From assembly GCA_943736015.1 (NCBI GenBank), contig OX031058.1, positions 19,555,001 to 19,619,000 of the forward strand: DNA of 64,000 nucleotides, given 5' to 3'. Position numbers and translations under genes: made by a program. This DNA comes from Tridacna crocea. Taxonomy: Eukaryota > Mollusca > Bivalvia > Cardiida > Cardiidae. The notes under the pieces were generated by a model. It searched no databases. It worked only from the letters and a program-made list of their open reading frames with translations, and had not been told where the DNA came from. Shown here piece after piece: positions 10,585 through 22,150 of the stretch. Numbering within the stretch: the first letter of the stretch is position 1; each line of letters starts with the position of its first letter.

Positions 10585-10985
10585 AAAATGTTCTCATTAT
10601 CATTTAAGAATAGTTCTAGGATATTTTAGGAACATTTTTTTTCTTTAACAGTTCCTAAAATGTTCTTGTTATCATTTAAGAATAGTTCTAGGATATTTTA
10701 GGAACATTTTTTTTCTTGAACAGTTCCTAAAATGTTCTTGTTATCATTTAAGAATAGTTCTAGGATATTTTAGGAACCTTTTTTTTTCTTGAACAGTTCC
10801 TAAATGTTCAAAGAACATTTTAAGAATTATTTAAGAACTTGACAAGTTCTTAAGAAATTCTAGAACTGTTCTTAAAAATTGTTCTTGAACAGTTCAAGTA
10901 CAACTGTTCAAGAACAGCCTTCAAGAGCAGATCAAGAACTGTTCCTAAAGTTCTAGAACAATTCATGAACAGTTCTAATCACAAG
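10585..10985. repeat. GTTC/GAAC decamer array with 72 bp tandem repeat
   Basis: Three near-identical 72 bp units starting at 10585, 10657 and 10729 (each with TTCTAGGATATTTTAGGAAC and a T-run), then a scatter of GTTCTTGAAC-type decamers to ~10985. Related to the array at 800-1268; 72 is twice its 36 bp unit. Confidence 0.75.
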
Positions 10986-11177
10986 AACTGCGTTTCGCAG
11001 GGGCATTGCAGGAATCTCGAAATTGGGCTCAGTCAGCCAAGGTAAGATCCGCGTAGTGATCATAACCTTGGCTCGCAAAGATATAGTCATGTATGCTTTT
11101 ATTCAAACAGTGACAACTGATTGACATTTTGAGACTTTCTGTCACAGCCAATCATGCATATTATGCGCTGTCTGATC

Positions 11178-11726
11178 TTAAAGGTGGGTATCTAGAATTT
11201 TCACGTCCCACCAAATTAAAAAATGTATATATCACTGAAATTTATATGAAAAACAATACAAATCATCAATAATTAAGAATCATAAAATTACAAAAAAAAA
11301 TTTTTTTGATGGTATTCCCTTAAAAGGCTATGTAGCCTCTTAAGCTATTTTTAGATTTCCCGCCAAAAATATAAAAAAAAAAGCATTGTGGGAATGTTAA
11401 GTGACTGGCACATGGCTAATGACTCTGAAATTCCATAAAATGACGAACATGTAATTATTTTCCATAATGTCTTTTTCGGACGCTATGTTTGAAGCTTCGT
11501 CTGTATATTTTCGGCGTGTAAATGAGCGAATTGCTATATAAAAATAGACCGTGTTTCCCGTCTGCATCGAACTGGGCTGTAGTGAATCTCTAATTTCTCA
11601 TGTTGTCGGATGGTTTTCGACTGCACAGGCGTTATGAATGAAAATGATAAGGCTTTTGGAGTATAAGGATTATTTTTTTGTATTCTTGTTAAATTTTCAT
11701 CTCAAAATCTGAAAGGCCACCTTTAA
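11178..11726 (+). mobile_element. AAAGGTGG-ended element, ~550 bp
   Basis: Starts TTAAAGGTGGGTATCTAG and ends GAAAGGCCACCTTTAA, giving ~10 bp inverted ends. No coding capacity. Contains GCCTCTTAAGCTATTTTTAG and TGTATATTTTCGGCG. Two further near-complete copies lie at 28699 and 29821. Confidence 0.8.
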
Positions 11727-12122
11727 TCTACATTGGTGCAATGGCAGCTTAAAATATGGAAGGCTCTTTTGAGGATAAATGGTGGTTAGAGTTATTTTCC
11801 TTTCAGAAATTTTGTATGATCATCCACCTTTTTTTGTTTTTTTCCCCAATTCTTATTCTGACAATGTCTGTTGTTTGTCAGGCCTGAACTTTCTTGAAGG
11901 TATGCATTAAGGCGAGCAAAGAAAGGTGCAATAAACATCTGTGGTGGAGAATGTTACTAGATCTAACAGAAATTGTCTGCCTTTTGTCTCATACAGGAGC
12001 AATTTATTTTATTCAGAAAGATTTGGATGAAACCTTACTGCACCAAATAAATATTCTTGGTCAGAATTTTGTAATTATGTTTTTGAAATTCCCTACAAAA
12101 GAAGGTTATTAGGCTTGGCTGT

Positions 12123-12210
12123 TTAACCCATTACCACACAATCCCTTCTTTTGAAGCCCCTGAGAAAGAAGCCTTTTGAAAACACTGTGGGAAAAGGAGA
12201 AAATGCTGGT
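12123..12210 (-). mobile_element. TMF1 half element cut at the palindrome axis
   Basis: Runs perfectly from TTAA to GAAAATGCTGGTAA and stops at the axis; unrelated sequence follows. Confidence 0.8.
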
Positions 12211-12319
12211 AATGTTTAGTGATAGCTCTGGTTGACTGATTGTATCATGGGATTGATGAAAGTCATTGCAGTACATTTAGCATTTATATCTCTATGACTG
12301 TTTGACAGTCTGTCAATGG

Positions 12320-12543
12320 GTTAGCTCTGTACAAGATGACAAAATTTTAGACATGTCCAAATTGAAAGTATTTCTAGAAAGCAAATGTTGTTGAAATTGT
12401 TGGATTGCTCTCTGAAAATGTGGACAGCATCATGAGAAATGAGGCAATGCTTGTAACCAGCATTTTCTCCATTTTCCACAATATTCTCGAAAGCTTTCTT
12501 TCTCAGGGTTGCTAATTCTTGGGCTTTTGATGTAAAGGGTTAA
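12320..12543 (+). mobile_element. TMF1 copy, left part diverged
   Basis: GTCCAAATTGAAAGTATTTC, then a clean right palindrome arm and GTAAAGGGTTAA. Confidence 0.75.
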
Positions 12544-12659
12544 CTTTTGACCAGATGAAGAAATATCAGTAATGCAAATATCAAAAAAACCATTATCTTC
12601 ATAGATGAAAACTGCTGTTAACCAGGAGTTTCTCCCTTCTTCATGATGTTCTCTAGAAA

Positions 12660-12871
12660 ACTTTCCATGCTTATTCTCTACCACACAATTACTTGTGGAA
12701 AAATATGAAATTGTTTGTGACCAACATTTTCTCCTTTTCCCACAGTACTCTCTTCCCTTTCAAAGACAGTTTCCCCATTTAGAGCCACATTTGATTAGCG
12801 TTAGTTGCTTGCAATGTTTTGAATTTGAGCAAGAGCAAGTATTAAATTTTGTCAGTTTGGTAAAGGGTTAA
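12660..12871 (-). mobile_element. TMF1 copy, diverged
   Basis: ACCACACAATTAC start, CCAACATTTTCTCCTTTTCC and a TTTGGTAAAGGGTTAA end. Confidence 0.65.
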
Positions 12872-13057
12872 GGACAAATGAGTTTTTAACTTTACACATG
12901 TGGAAACAATTGGAAATGGAGAGTAAACCTGTGCCTTGGTAAATAGTGTAGGTAAAGCTATTTATCACAAAAACATGCCAAAGCAAAGCAAAGAAAAAAC
13001 ATGTTTATTTTCAGGCAAGTGTAAGAAATAACAAGATTTGCAACCTTGATCATGCTT

Positions 13058-13286
13058 TTACTCTTTACCAAACGAAAAATTTATAGACTGGTCCAAATTG
13101 AAAGCATTTACAGATGACAAAATAATTGTGACTGAAAAATGAAACTGGATGTGGGAAGAGTAGAAATTACATTGTTAGAAAAGGACAAAATGCTGGTTAC
13201 CAGTATTTTGTCCTTTTCCCACAATGCTTTCAAAAGGCCTCCACCTCAGGCTTGTCAGAAGTTGTCAATGTGTAGTAAAGCGATAA
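13058..13286 (+). mobile_element. TMF1 copy with symmetric arm change
   Basis: The left arm reads AAAAGGACAAAATGC and the right arm ATTTTGTCCTTTT: the G-to-C change is mirrored. Confidence 0.82.
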
Positions 13287-13599
13287 AATTATTTGCTACT
13301 CTCAGGTTCCATTGTTGCCCTGTGGTAAAGGGTTTTGATTTTGAACTAGAGGTTCCAAGTTTGATGGCAACTGATGGCAGTGATTCCCTTGCTCTAAGTT
13401 CTGGTGCAATTTTCTTAACCTCTTCTTAACAAGGAAGCTTGAAGACACACTTCCATCGTAAATAGTATTTTGGATATTTGGAGAAGAAAATAATAATGTT
13501 TATCTTCTTGTAAGTGTAAGAAAAAATCATTTTGGTATGGTTAATTGTACACGACATCTACCATTGTATGCTGTAATCTCTGAATTGTCCTTTGTGGCG

Positions 13600-13747
13600 A
13601 TATTGTCAAGCACTGTCATCATTGGAATTGAAAAAATTAAGGTAAAAGAAAAAGCTGCTGGTAACTAGCAGTTTTTCTTTTTCCCTCAATGTTTTTTAAA
13701 GCCTTCCTGAAGGTTGTTTAAAGTCATGATTGTGTTATTAAGGATTA
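13600..13747 (+). mobile_element. TMF1 right half, diverged
   Basis: AAAAAGCTGCTGGTAACTAG CAGTTTTT keeps pairing although both arms left the consensus. Ends GTTATTAAGGATTAA. Confidence 0.6.
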
Positions 13748-13772
13748 ATTTTAATACTATACCAAAACTTCA

Positions 13773-14112
13773 GGGCCCTGTTTCACCAAGGCAGTTACGG
13801 TTTCACCGTGGCAGTTACGAACAAACTTTGTGTAAGTTTAACATAACTGTTGTGTAGTTGCATTGATCTGCTATCATTAACTATAATTGTACAATTTTTG
13901 AAAACTATTGGGAAAAATCAAAGTTTTCCAGGAAATTTTATCTGCATAAATTGAAAAGCTAAAATTTCCATGGAACTTTGATTTATCGCAATAGTTTTCT
14001 GAAATAATCGTGACAGTTATGTCGTATCTGGTAGTGGTTTTATGCCACTATACTCTAGTTAAGTTAAACTTACACAAATTTTGTTGGTAACAGGCTTGGT
14101 GAAATGGGGCCC
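13773..14112. mobile_element. GGGCCC-ended foldback, 340 bp
   Basis: GGGCCCTGTTTCACCAAG at one end returns as CTTGGTGAAATGGGGCCC; inner arms also pair (CAAACTTTGTGTAAGTTTAA / TTAAACTTACACAAATTTTG). Confidence 0.75.
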
Positions 14113-14344
14113 AGGTGTTTAACGACTGAGGAACAAGACTTTCAAGAACATTTTCAAAACATGTTTTCTTCCACTTCAAAGACAGGTGTCATCATTTGTG
14201 ACAGATTTTATACTTATGAAAATAACTTCAATAAAATACAAGTAGTTCTTTGGTAAAGAGACGAGCAAAGACCTAAAGAATATGCAAAATGGGATTATAC
14301 TGAACAGGTGCTTGCTTAGTACAAGTAGATTTCATCTATTTGCC

Positions 14345-14563
14345 TGCACACAATCTCAACTTTTAATGACCCTGAGAAAAAAGACTTTTGAAAATATTAT
14401 GGGAAAAAGAGAAATTGTTGGTAGCCAGCATTTTCTTGTTTTCCCACAATGTTTTCTACTCTTCCCAAAACCAATTTCAATTTTTCAGTCACATTTATTT
14501 TGTTGTCTGCAAATGCCTTCAATTTTGATTGGTCTTAAATTTTGTTGTTTGGTAAAGAGTTAA
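14345..14563 (-). mobile_element. TMF1 copy
   Basis: Right-arm start CACAATCTCAACTTTTAATG; ends TTTGGTAAAGAGTTAA. Confidence 0.82.
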
Positions 14564-14951
14564 TTCAGGTTGTTTGCAAAGGTGGCCACTTAGACAGGTT
14601 TTACTCTGTTTCAGAAACTGATTGTTGAAGGTACTCATAAATCAATAAGGACCTCATGAACAAGTTGGTAATTAAAACACAAACAAAAATAGAATAGAGC
14701 CAAACTGAATATTAGCAAACCACATGGAAAACTGGTAAAAAACTGGTGAAAGAATGAGTATCACAAGGTGTAAATCAAGTAGTTCCATTGGAACTACATG
14801 GTTCAGTAAAAGAAAACATGTTAGTATCATGGTTGAGTGAAAAAGTATATCATTTATTTGACCACAAGAGTCAAACCACAGCCCCAGAGTTAATGAGAGT
14901 TTTGTTGTAGGCTGTTGTTGAACTGCAGATGATCATTTGCCATATTCGAAC

Positions 14952-15072
14952 CCTAACCAAACAATTCTGAGTTTTTATGTTCCTTAGAAAAAGGGTGTTT
15001 GAAAATATTGTAAGAAAAGAAGCAAATGTGAGCAGCCAGCAGTTTCTTGCTTTCCACATAATGTTTTCAACA
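14952..15072 (-). mobile_element. TMF1 right-arm and palindrome fragment
   Basis: ACCAAACAATTCTGAG to ACATAATGTTTTC; abuts the foldback at 15076. Confidence 0.6.
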
Positions 15073-15075
15073 TCT

Positions 15076-15273
15076 GGGCCCGTATTCACCAACCATTCTT
15101 GAGAATATTCGTAGTCTTATTCTCCCAGATTTTCCAAATTTGTAAGTAACACAACCTCTGATTGGCTAAACCATTCGGTTTAGCCAATCAGAAGTTGTGT
15201 TACTTACAAATGTAGATAATTCTGGAGAACAAGACGAAGAACGTTCTTAAGAATGGTTGGTGAATATGGGCCC
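15076..15273. mobile_element. GGGCCC-ended foldback, 198 bp
   Basis: Nearly a full hairpin: GGGCCCGTATTCACCAACCA pairs with TGGTTGGTGAATATGGGCCC, and the tip TGATTGGCTAAACC pairs with GGTTTAGCCAATCA. Confidence 0.82.
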
Positions 15274-15416
15274 TGATCTTGGAAGTATGCAGTCTATCAT
15301 GTCACATCATATATATCTGACTGAAACATCCTTGGAATTGTACTGTTATTCCAAAATTGAAAATGAGAGTGAGAGTTAAATGATTAATATCTCTTTCATT
15401 ATTTTTTTCTTTTCAG

Positions 15417-15552
15417 GGATAGACCCTGTGGCCACAGTTGAAAGGAAAACAGTGAAGGGACAAGACATAGAACTGGGAGCTGACCTCCAGTTAAAATGTC
15501 TGGTGTCTGGGAACCCGGAACCAAACTTTGAATGGTACCAGAATCAATTTCT
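15417..15552 (+). CDS. PTK7: PTK7-like exon B: first half of Ig domain 2
   Basis: The acceptor is TTTTCTTTTCAG and the donor CT|GTGAGT. The exon is 136 nt with 44 whole codons, entering in phase 1 and leaving in phase 2. It encodes the A-C strands of an I-set Ig domain: KGQDIELGADLQLKC, then GNPEPNFEWY, that is, the first disulphide cysteine followed by the core tryptophan. Exon C supplies the second half. The spacing and the G-x-P-x-P-x-F-x-W-Y pattern match the second Ig domain of PTK7, and the text before it (IDPVATVE) matches the linker position there. Other multi-Ig receptors are possible, but exons C-E favour PTK7. The protein would be a surface Wnt/planar-polarity co-receptor; that role is family knowledge, not visible here. 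Confidence 0.82.
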
Positions 15553-15659
15553 GTGAGTAGTTGGTGGACTGATTGTCTTTCTTGCCTCCAAAGTATACAT
15601 TTATTTGTTTGTTATTAAATTCATTATGGAAAAACAACAAATGATGTTTCTGTAGATTT

Positions 15660-15860
15660 ATTCTTCACTAAATGACAAAATGTTCTCTGTAGTGGTAGAT
15701 GTATGCGAAATCTTGTCAGAAAATTAACAATTTCTTGCAACAAGCAGTTGTTTCTTTTCATATGTTGCTTTCAACAGCTGTGACATCTTTAGGGACATTG
15801 CCACAAATAGTTGATCCTTTTGGAACATTGTTTCGAAAAGCTCAGTCGTCTTAGGGGGCA
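15660..15860 (+). mobile_element. Possible very old TMF1 copy
   Basis: CACTAAATGACAAAATGTTC start and palindrome-like CAATTTCTTGCAACAAGCAG; the rest is barely alignable. Confidence 0.3.
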
Positions 15861-16477
15861 TAAAAAGTCATATTTACTCAGTAATGGTCTTAGCATGAGA
15901 AAGTTTATTGTGGTATTATTGGCTGTAAATCAATTATCTAAATCCTAATAATCCTCAAGCATAACATTTGTGTAATTACTATAACAAAAACACACCTCAA
16001 AATACTTACCTGGGAACTACTTTTTCTTGAACTCGAGAATCTGCTAATTGTTTCTCTACCATTCCATTATGAGTTTTAGCCACCTTGACGAAGTGGGATG
16101 TTGGAGGCTTTTTGGGAAAAAAAAATTCTGGTAAAAAGCATCTACTCCTGTCTTAGACTGGTGTCAGTCCATTAAATAGAGCCTTTTCATTAAAACAAAA
16201 TCATCAAGTAAAACTGCAAAACGAAATCTCTTTGTTCTCAATGTTCTGATGTCTGTATTTCAGAAGAAGGGCAAGTAACAACACATATTTCTGTGAGCTG
16301 ATGTAGTTGTGTACCTTGATTATTAGAATGACTTAAATGCAGGGCCTGAATGCCAGGCTACTCTTGTCTCTGCCAATGTGTTTGCTATTCTTTTATACAC
16401 AAATTTGATTATTATATCTATACAGAGCTCGAGATAAGAGGGTTTTATGGCATTCTAAATTCATTGTTTCTCTTCCA

Positions 16478-16550
16478 AACCCTATGTTGTGGGTACTCAT
16501 TAGAATCGTCTTGATGAGACGATTCTAATAAGTACCTACAACCTAGGGTT
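16478..16550. other. 73 nt near-perfect hairpin
   Basis: The arm starting AACCCTATGTTGTGGGTACT at 16478 pairs over 34 positions with the arm ending at 16550 (31 identical by eye), around a 4-5 nt loop at TTGATGAG. It is in the intron between exons B and C. A young foldback or a small-RNA precursor are both possible; the loop is small for a typical microRNA. Confidence 0.6.
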
Positions 16551-16669
16551 AAGTGAACATAAATCTACATTTTCAGCTTTGAAAGCAAAATCAGTCCCTC
16601 TATCTGGAGCAGACTAGGTATAATTCATTTGTTGTCTGATAATACTGTAAAAATAAGAAATTTATTCAT

Positions 16670-16815
16670 AGACAGATACATAATTACCGATGACAGAAAT
16701 GTGGGCTTGTTCTAAATGAAAGCAAATATAGACCACAAATCAAGTATGGTTCAAATCATTAAGTTTTCTCTTTGAAAAGAGTAGAAAACATCATAGAAAA
16801 GGATAGCAATTGCTT
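16670..16815 (+). mobile_element. TMF1 left half
   Basis: CTTGTTCTAAATGAAAGC and GTAGAAAACATCATAGAAAA; cut near the axis by the next element. Confidence 0.55.
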
Positions 16816-17046
16816 TTAACCCTTTACCACACACCCTACTTTTGATGACCCTGAGAAAGAAGCCTTTAGAACACATTGTGGGTAAAGGAGAAAATGCTGG
16901 TAACCAGCATTTTCTCCTTTTTCCACAATGCTTTCTATAATTAACAAAACAAATTTCAAATTTTCAATCACCTTTATTTTGTCGTCTGTATTATTATACT
17001 TTCGATTTGGACAAGCCTAAAATTTTGTCGTTTGGTAATGGGTTAA
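16816..17046 (-). mobile_element. TMF1 copy
   Basis: Complete, with near-perfect palindrome (one arm TTTTTCC) and TTAA ends. Confidence 0.9.
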
Positions 17047-17426
17047 GCTGGAGAAGTCTAACATTTTGGTAAAGTTTTAGACAGCAAAAAAAGTAATTAC
17101 CATGTAACAGATACAGATAGATGTGAAGTTACACTGTTTGCACCACAATCATCCCTTTTTTTGTTCATGTTTAGCGCAGCAGAATTAAAACGAAATTTAT
17201 CCCAATTTCGAGATCAAATGACACCCTCTGTAAAATTCTTATGTGTTGAAAAAATCCATTAAAGAGGATCAATTTCTGCTAACTGTCAGATCCTGGTGAG
17301 ATAAAAGAGATTATCTGTAGATTATCCACCCTGATAAATAGACACAAACCCAACCTTTGACAGTATATATTTATGCATTACCTCCCTTTATTGTTTATGT
17401 TAATTGTTGAGGAATATCAGTTATTT

Positions 17427-17653
17427 CAACCCTTTACCACACAATCCTGATTTTTAACGACCCTGAGAAAGAAGCCTTTTGAAAACATTGTGGGAAAAGG
17501 AGAAAACGCTGGTAACCAGCATTTTCTCCTTTTCCCACAATGATTTCTACCCTTCCCAAAACAAATTTCAGTTTTTGAACAGATTTGTTTTGTTGTCTGC
17601 AAATGCTTTCAATTTGGACCAGCCTAAAATACTGTTGTTTGGTGAAGAGTTAA
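17427..17653 (-). mobile_element. TMF1 copy
   Basis: Complete apart from TCAA in place of the first TTAA; palindrome long and intact. Confidence 0.88.
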
Positions 17654-17811
17654 AGCTGCATAGCCCTGTTATTGATAATTTTTGCCCTCATTAGAGATAG
17701 TTGTAAGAAAATTTCTGCAGAGTTTGATTTTAGATTTTTTTTTCTGCAACAGAATGTTCACGGTTCCTTAAGATATTACTCTTTTTATTTCATGATCTTA
17801 CCCTTATTTGA

Positions 17812-18034
17812 TCTTTTACCACACAATCCTGACTTTTAATGACCCTGATAGAGGAGCCTTTTAAAAACATTGTGGGAAAAGGAGAAAATACTTGTAACCA
17901 GCATTTTCTCCTGTTCCTACAAGGGTTTTTACCTGAGCAAAGACAAATTCCATCATTTGAGGCAGATTTAGATTCAGAAAGCAGTCTTTCAATTTGGACA
18001 AGTGTGATATTTTGTCGCCTGGTAAACGAGTTAA
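17812..18034 (-). mobile_element. TMF1 copy
   Basis: CTTTTACCACACAATCC start, left-arm side diverged, end GGTAAACGAGTTAA. Confidence 0.82.
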
Positions 18035-18061
18035 AGCCTTTTTATCCCGGAGCTTTAATTT

Positions 18062-18277
18062 TTAATTCTTTACCACACAATCCCGACTTTTAACACCTTG
18101 AAAGAAAAGCCTTTTGGAAACATTGAGGGAAAAGAAAAAAATGCATTTTCTTCTTTTCCCACAATGTTTTCTACCCTGGTAGAAATAAATTTTAGTCTTT
18201 GAGTTACCTTTACTTTGTTTTATGCAAGTGCTTGCAATTTGGACCAGTCGAAAATTTTGTGTTTGGTAAAGAGTTAA
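18062..18277 (-). mobile_element. TMF1 copy, shortened palindrome
   Basis: The axis region is deleted: GAAAAAAATGCATTTTCTTC joins the arms directly. Confidence 0.82.
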
Positions 18278-18332
18278 CCTGGATATAAAATTTTAGACCT
18301 GTCCATATCTTAAAGCAACTGTACACAATAAA

Positions 18333-18562
18333 TTAACCCTTTCCCAAACTATCCCTGGTTTTTACGGGTCTGGAATAGTAACCTTTTGAAAAGATTGTGG
18401 GAAAAGGAGAAAATACTGGTATACCAGCATTTTCTCCTTTTCCCACAATGTTTTCTATCCTATTATAGACAGAAATCATCTTTTCAGCAAGAGTTGGGAT
18501 TGTCGTCTGCAAATGCTTTCAATTTGGTCTAGTCCAAAAATTTGTCGTTTGGGAAAGAGTTA
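18333..18562 (-). mobile_element. TMF1 copy, CCCAAAC subtype
   Basis: Right arm CCCTGGTTTTTACGGGTCTG; axis ACTGGTATACCAG is mirrored (consensus GGTTACC). Confidence 0.88.
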
Positions 18563-18808
18563 CAAGTGGCTTAAGTAATGAAACTCGGAAAGGATAGAAA
18601 ACATTGCAGAAAATGGAGGAAGAAAATGCCAGTTGCTGACATTTTTCTTGGACGAAATGTTGGATCTTTCAAAATCCACTTTGCAACAGGCAACATTTTG
18701 CCATTTTCTACCAATCATTGGTTTTTTGTGACCATCCAAGACCATCTTCCCATGCAGGTATTGCTTCAGTCTAGTTTGCCATGACATGTTATAGTTATTT
18801 GGTAAGGA

Positions 18809-19036
18809 TTAACTCTTTACCACACGAGAACATTTTAGACTGGTCCAAATTGAAAGCATTTGCAGACGACAAAATAAAGGTGACTAAAATATAGAAATTT
18901 GTCCTGAAAAGGGTAGAAAACACTGTGGGAAAAGGAGAAAATGCTGGTTACCAGCATTTTCTCCTTTTCCCATGGTGTTTTCAAAAGGCTTCTTTCTTAG
19001 GGGCGTCAAAAGTAGGGATTGTGTGGTAATGGGTTA
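18809..19036 (+). mobile_element. TMF1 copy
   Basis: Complete; almost identical to the copy at 9836, so both are young or recently copied. Confidence 0.92.
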
Positions 19037-19355
19037 AAACCATGACATGGTAGAGAAATGACATAGAAAGATGGCTGCTATAGAGAACAGATGAAGATGC
19101 CAAATGAACTGACTTTGAATGCCAATTATCATAAAAAGAAACAGATTTCCTTTCTCTCAAGAATAGAATTTTTATTTGGTTAAATTAATTCGTAAAAGTA
19201 GGTAATATGTTAGCAAAAGCCTTTATATATTCATAGGTTTTCTGTCCTAGGTTTAATTCTATATTCATCCATAATGATATGAGTGACGTCCCTTGGTAAT
19301 GGCAGCCGACTTTGAATTCGGAAGAAGGGATGCAAGATTTCCTAGATTCATGTCT

Positions 19356-19583
19356 TTAACCATTTCCCAAACAAGCCCTGGTTTGTACGTGTCTGCATTA
19401 AAAGTCTTTTGAAAACAGTGTGGGAAAAGGAGAAATTGCACTTAATGAGCAATTTCTCCTTTTCCCACACTGTTTTCAACCCTTTTTGAGAACTTTCTGC
19501 CATTTTCTCCAAATCTAAAATAGTCGTCTGCAAACTCTTTCGGTTTGGAAGAGTCCAAAACTAGTCATTTGGGAAAGGGTTAA
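19356..19583 (-). mobile_element. TMF1 copy, AATTGC axis subtype
   Basis: Palindrome 19411-19477 has ACAGTGTGGG on one side and CCCACACTGT on the other, plus GAAATTGC / GCAATTTC: every change is mirrored. Confidence 0.9.
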
Positions 19584-19663
19584 AGTCTATCAAGGTACAG
19601 TAATTCCAAAACAACAAAATTAGTAAAAGGTGGCTAAATTTATGGAGCTTTTCTTTCATAATG

Positions 19664-19738
19664 TAACAAGCATTTTCTCCTTTTCCCACAATGTTTTCAA
19701 AGGCTTTCTTTGTCAGAATAGTGTGGTACAGGCATTAA
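19664..19738 (+). mobile_element. TMF1 right half starting at the palindrome axis
   Basis: Begins AACAAGCATTTTCTCC and ends GTGTGGTACAGGCATTAA. Confidence 0.7.
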
Positions 19739-19886
19739 CTAATATAGAAATAATATAACTTGTGTCTCAAAGGGTAGAAAACATTATGGAAAAAGTATAA
19801 AATGGTGTTTACCAGCAATTTCTCCTTCACCCACTGCATTTTTAAAAAGTCTCCCTACCTAAATATTGTTTAGCAAAGAGGTAAAA
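19735..19886 (+). mobile_element. TMF1 copy, diverged and shortened
   Basis: Shares the TTAA of the preceding half; GTAGAAAACATTATGG and ACCAGCAATTTCTCC remain. Confidence 0.6.
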
Positions 19887-20130
19887 GGTTTCATGGTAAA
19901 TAATCATCAAAAAAACTAGTTTTTGTTGAAATTGGTTAAATGGTCTAATGACAAAATCCATTAGTCAAGTCATTTCATCTTTAATTCATTGCCCTTTTTA
20001 CATGTCTTAGGTAATCTAGATGATCATTTTACATGGGGAAGATTATGCACATTGTGCCTAAATGTTCCAGTCGTCGCCAGACTGATTGATGTACAATGTC
20101 TAATTGGGGAATTTCAATGAAATTTGGCCC

Positions 20131-20320
20131 TTAACCCTGTCCCAATTGACATTTTTAATAGACTTAACATTATTTAGAGAATCTGCAGATCTGATGCCCA
20201 ATTGGCTTCAAGTTCTTTGAAAGGGTTGAAAACCTTGTGGGAAAAGGAGAAAATGCTGGTTACCAGTATTTTCTCCTTTTTCCCACATTTTTTTCTAAAG
20301 ATTGTTTCTCAAGGTTTTTT
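20131..20320 (+). mobile_element. TMF1 copy, CCCAA subtype, right end decayed
   Basis: TTAACCCTGTCCCAATTGAC, strong palindrome (ATGCTGGTTACCAGTATT). A second weak AATTGG-containing palindrome follows to ~20405. Confidence 0.72.
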
Positions 20321-20747
20321 GTCTTTGAATAGGTTTGAAAGCATTGTGATAATTGGAGAAATTGGTCTAAATGAAGAATTTCCTTTTTTGTCACAGTGAT
20401 TTCAGAACTTTGTCTGTATTTGGGTCTTGGCTTGTAGTAGAAGCATAAACTTTGAAACTTTTATCAAACTAATTAAAACCCCATTAGCAAACAGAACATG
20501 TTTCTAAGCATTATTGTAAAAATTTAGGTGATTACCATACAGGGAAGCATGTTAAACACACCATGACAAAAGGAAAAATTGCTCTTTGTGAGCAGATTGC
20601 TCTGATTTTGCCTAAATACTAAGATAATACATTTGTTTGAAGAGGACAACTTAGAAACAGATTTTGATTTATAATGATTCTTTAAATGAAAATAAAGAAG
20701 TCTGGAGTTTGAAATAAATGTATAGGAATGGGGGTGATGGTTGGGGT

Positions 20748-20986
20748 TTAACTTTGTATTGAAAATTCCTGACTACTAACAATCAAAAGGAAGAAAGCTT
20801 TTGAAAACATTGTCTGAAAAGGAGAAAATGATGGTAACTGACATTTTCTCCTTTTTCCATTATGTTTTCTACCATTTTAATAGCAAATTGTATTGTCATG
20901 TTAAGTTTGCTGTGTGCTAAATTGATTCAATCCTTTTAAATTGGACAAACCCAACTACATGTATTTGAAGTAGGGTAAAGAGTTAA
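20748..20986 (-). mobile_element. TMF1 copy
   Basis: Arms mirrored at GATGGTAACTGACATT; end GGGTAAAGAGTTAA. Confidence 0.72.
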
Positions 20987-21167
20987 AGACCATATTATTT
21001 GATTTATTTCCCATAAAATTTGAGATTTACATTGTCCATTAAGAGACTATAGAAAATACTATATGATTTTCTGACAATAAATACTTTTCAATAGATAAAA
21101 AGGAAAATTTATCACCAAATGACTTGCTTGAATTGTACAGATTTTATAACTTTTTGGTTTGATGATT

Positions 21168-21396
21168 TTAACCGTTTACCACACAATGATGACTTTTGAC
21201 GACCCTGAGGAAGAGACCTTTTGAAAACATTGTGGGAAAAGAAGAAAATGCTGGTAACCAGCATTTTCTCCTTTTCCCATAAAGTCTTCTACCATGTCAA
21301 AGAAAAATTGTGTCATTTGAGTCACTATAAAATTGTTTTCTGGAAATAGTCTCAATTTGGATGGCTGCAAAATTTTGCCATGAGGTAAAGGGTTAA
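21168..21396 (-). mobile_element. TMF1 copy
   Basis: TTAACCGTTTACCACACAAT to GGTAAAGGGTTAA. Confidence 0.86.
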
Positions 21397-21777
21397 TGGA
21401 TTTGAAAAAATCATTACCTTTGATGTTAGTTCAATAGTTAATTCTGGAATACAAGATCCAAGAGTCTGTGCAGACTGATTATCAAAGACATTTGTCTTTG
21501 AACTGAGTTGTAAAAATATAGTAACATGCTAGTTAACAACATTTTCAGTTTTTTCCAGAATGTTTTAAAAAGGTTTCTTAGGGTGATCCAAACTTGGGTT
21601 CTATCTACGGATTGCTGAAGAGTTAGACGGATTGCTGAAGAGTTAGACGATAGAAAATTTATTAGACGATAGAAAATTTACTGAAAATAAATCAAGATTT
21701 TTCTAAAAATAGACAAGAAAAATAATAAACAAATTATTCCCGAAAAGTTTTGCTTGGGAGTTATTTCTAATCTAAGA

Positions 21778-22007
21778 CTAAACTCTTTACTACACAATCC
21801 TGACTTTTAATGATTGTGAGAAAGAAGCCAACTGAAAACATTGTGGGAAAAGAAGAAAATACTGGTAAACAGCATTTTCTAATTTCCCCACAATGTTTTC
21901 TTCCCTTCCCAAAACAAATTTCAAATTTTCAGTCACTTACATTTTGTTGTCTGCAAATGCTATCAATTTGGACCAGTCTGAAATTTTGTTGTTTTCTAAA
22001 GAGTTAA
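21778..22007 (-). mobile_element. TMF1 copy, first of a three-element array
   Basis: Complete except a degraded first TTAA (CTAA); next element follows at the shared TTAA. Confidence 0.86.
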
Positions 22008-22150
22008 CTCTGGTAACCAGCATTTTCTCCTTTTCTTTTAATGTTTTCTACCGTGTTGAAAACAGATTTCAATTTTTGAGTTACTTTTGTCGTCTGCAAG
22101 TGCTTTCAATTTCAACTAGTCCAAAATTTTGTCTTTTGGTAAAGAGTTAA
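22008..22150 (-). mobile_element. TMF1 half element from the palindrome axis
   Basis: Begins CTGGTAACCAGCATTTTC, i.e. at the axis, and runs to a normal GGTAAAGAGTTAA end. Confidence 0.82.
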
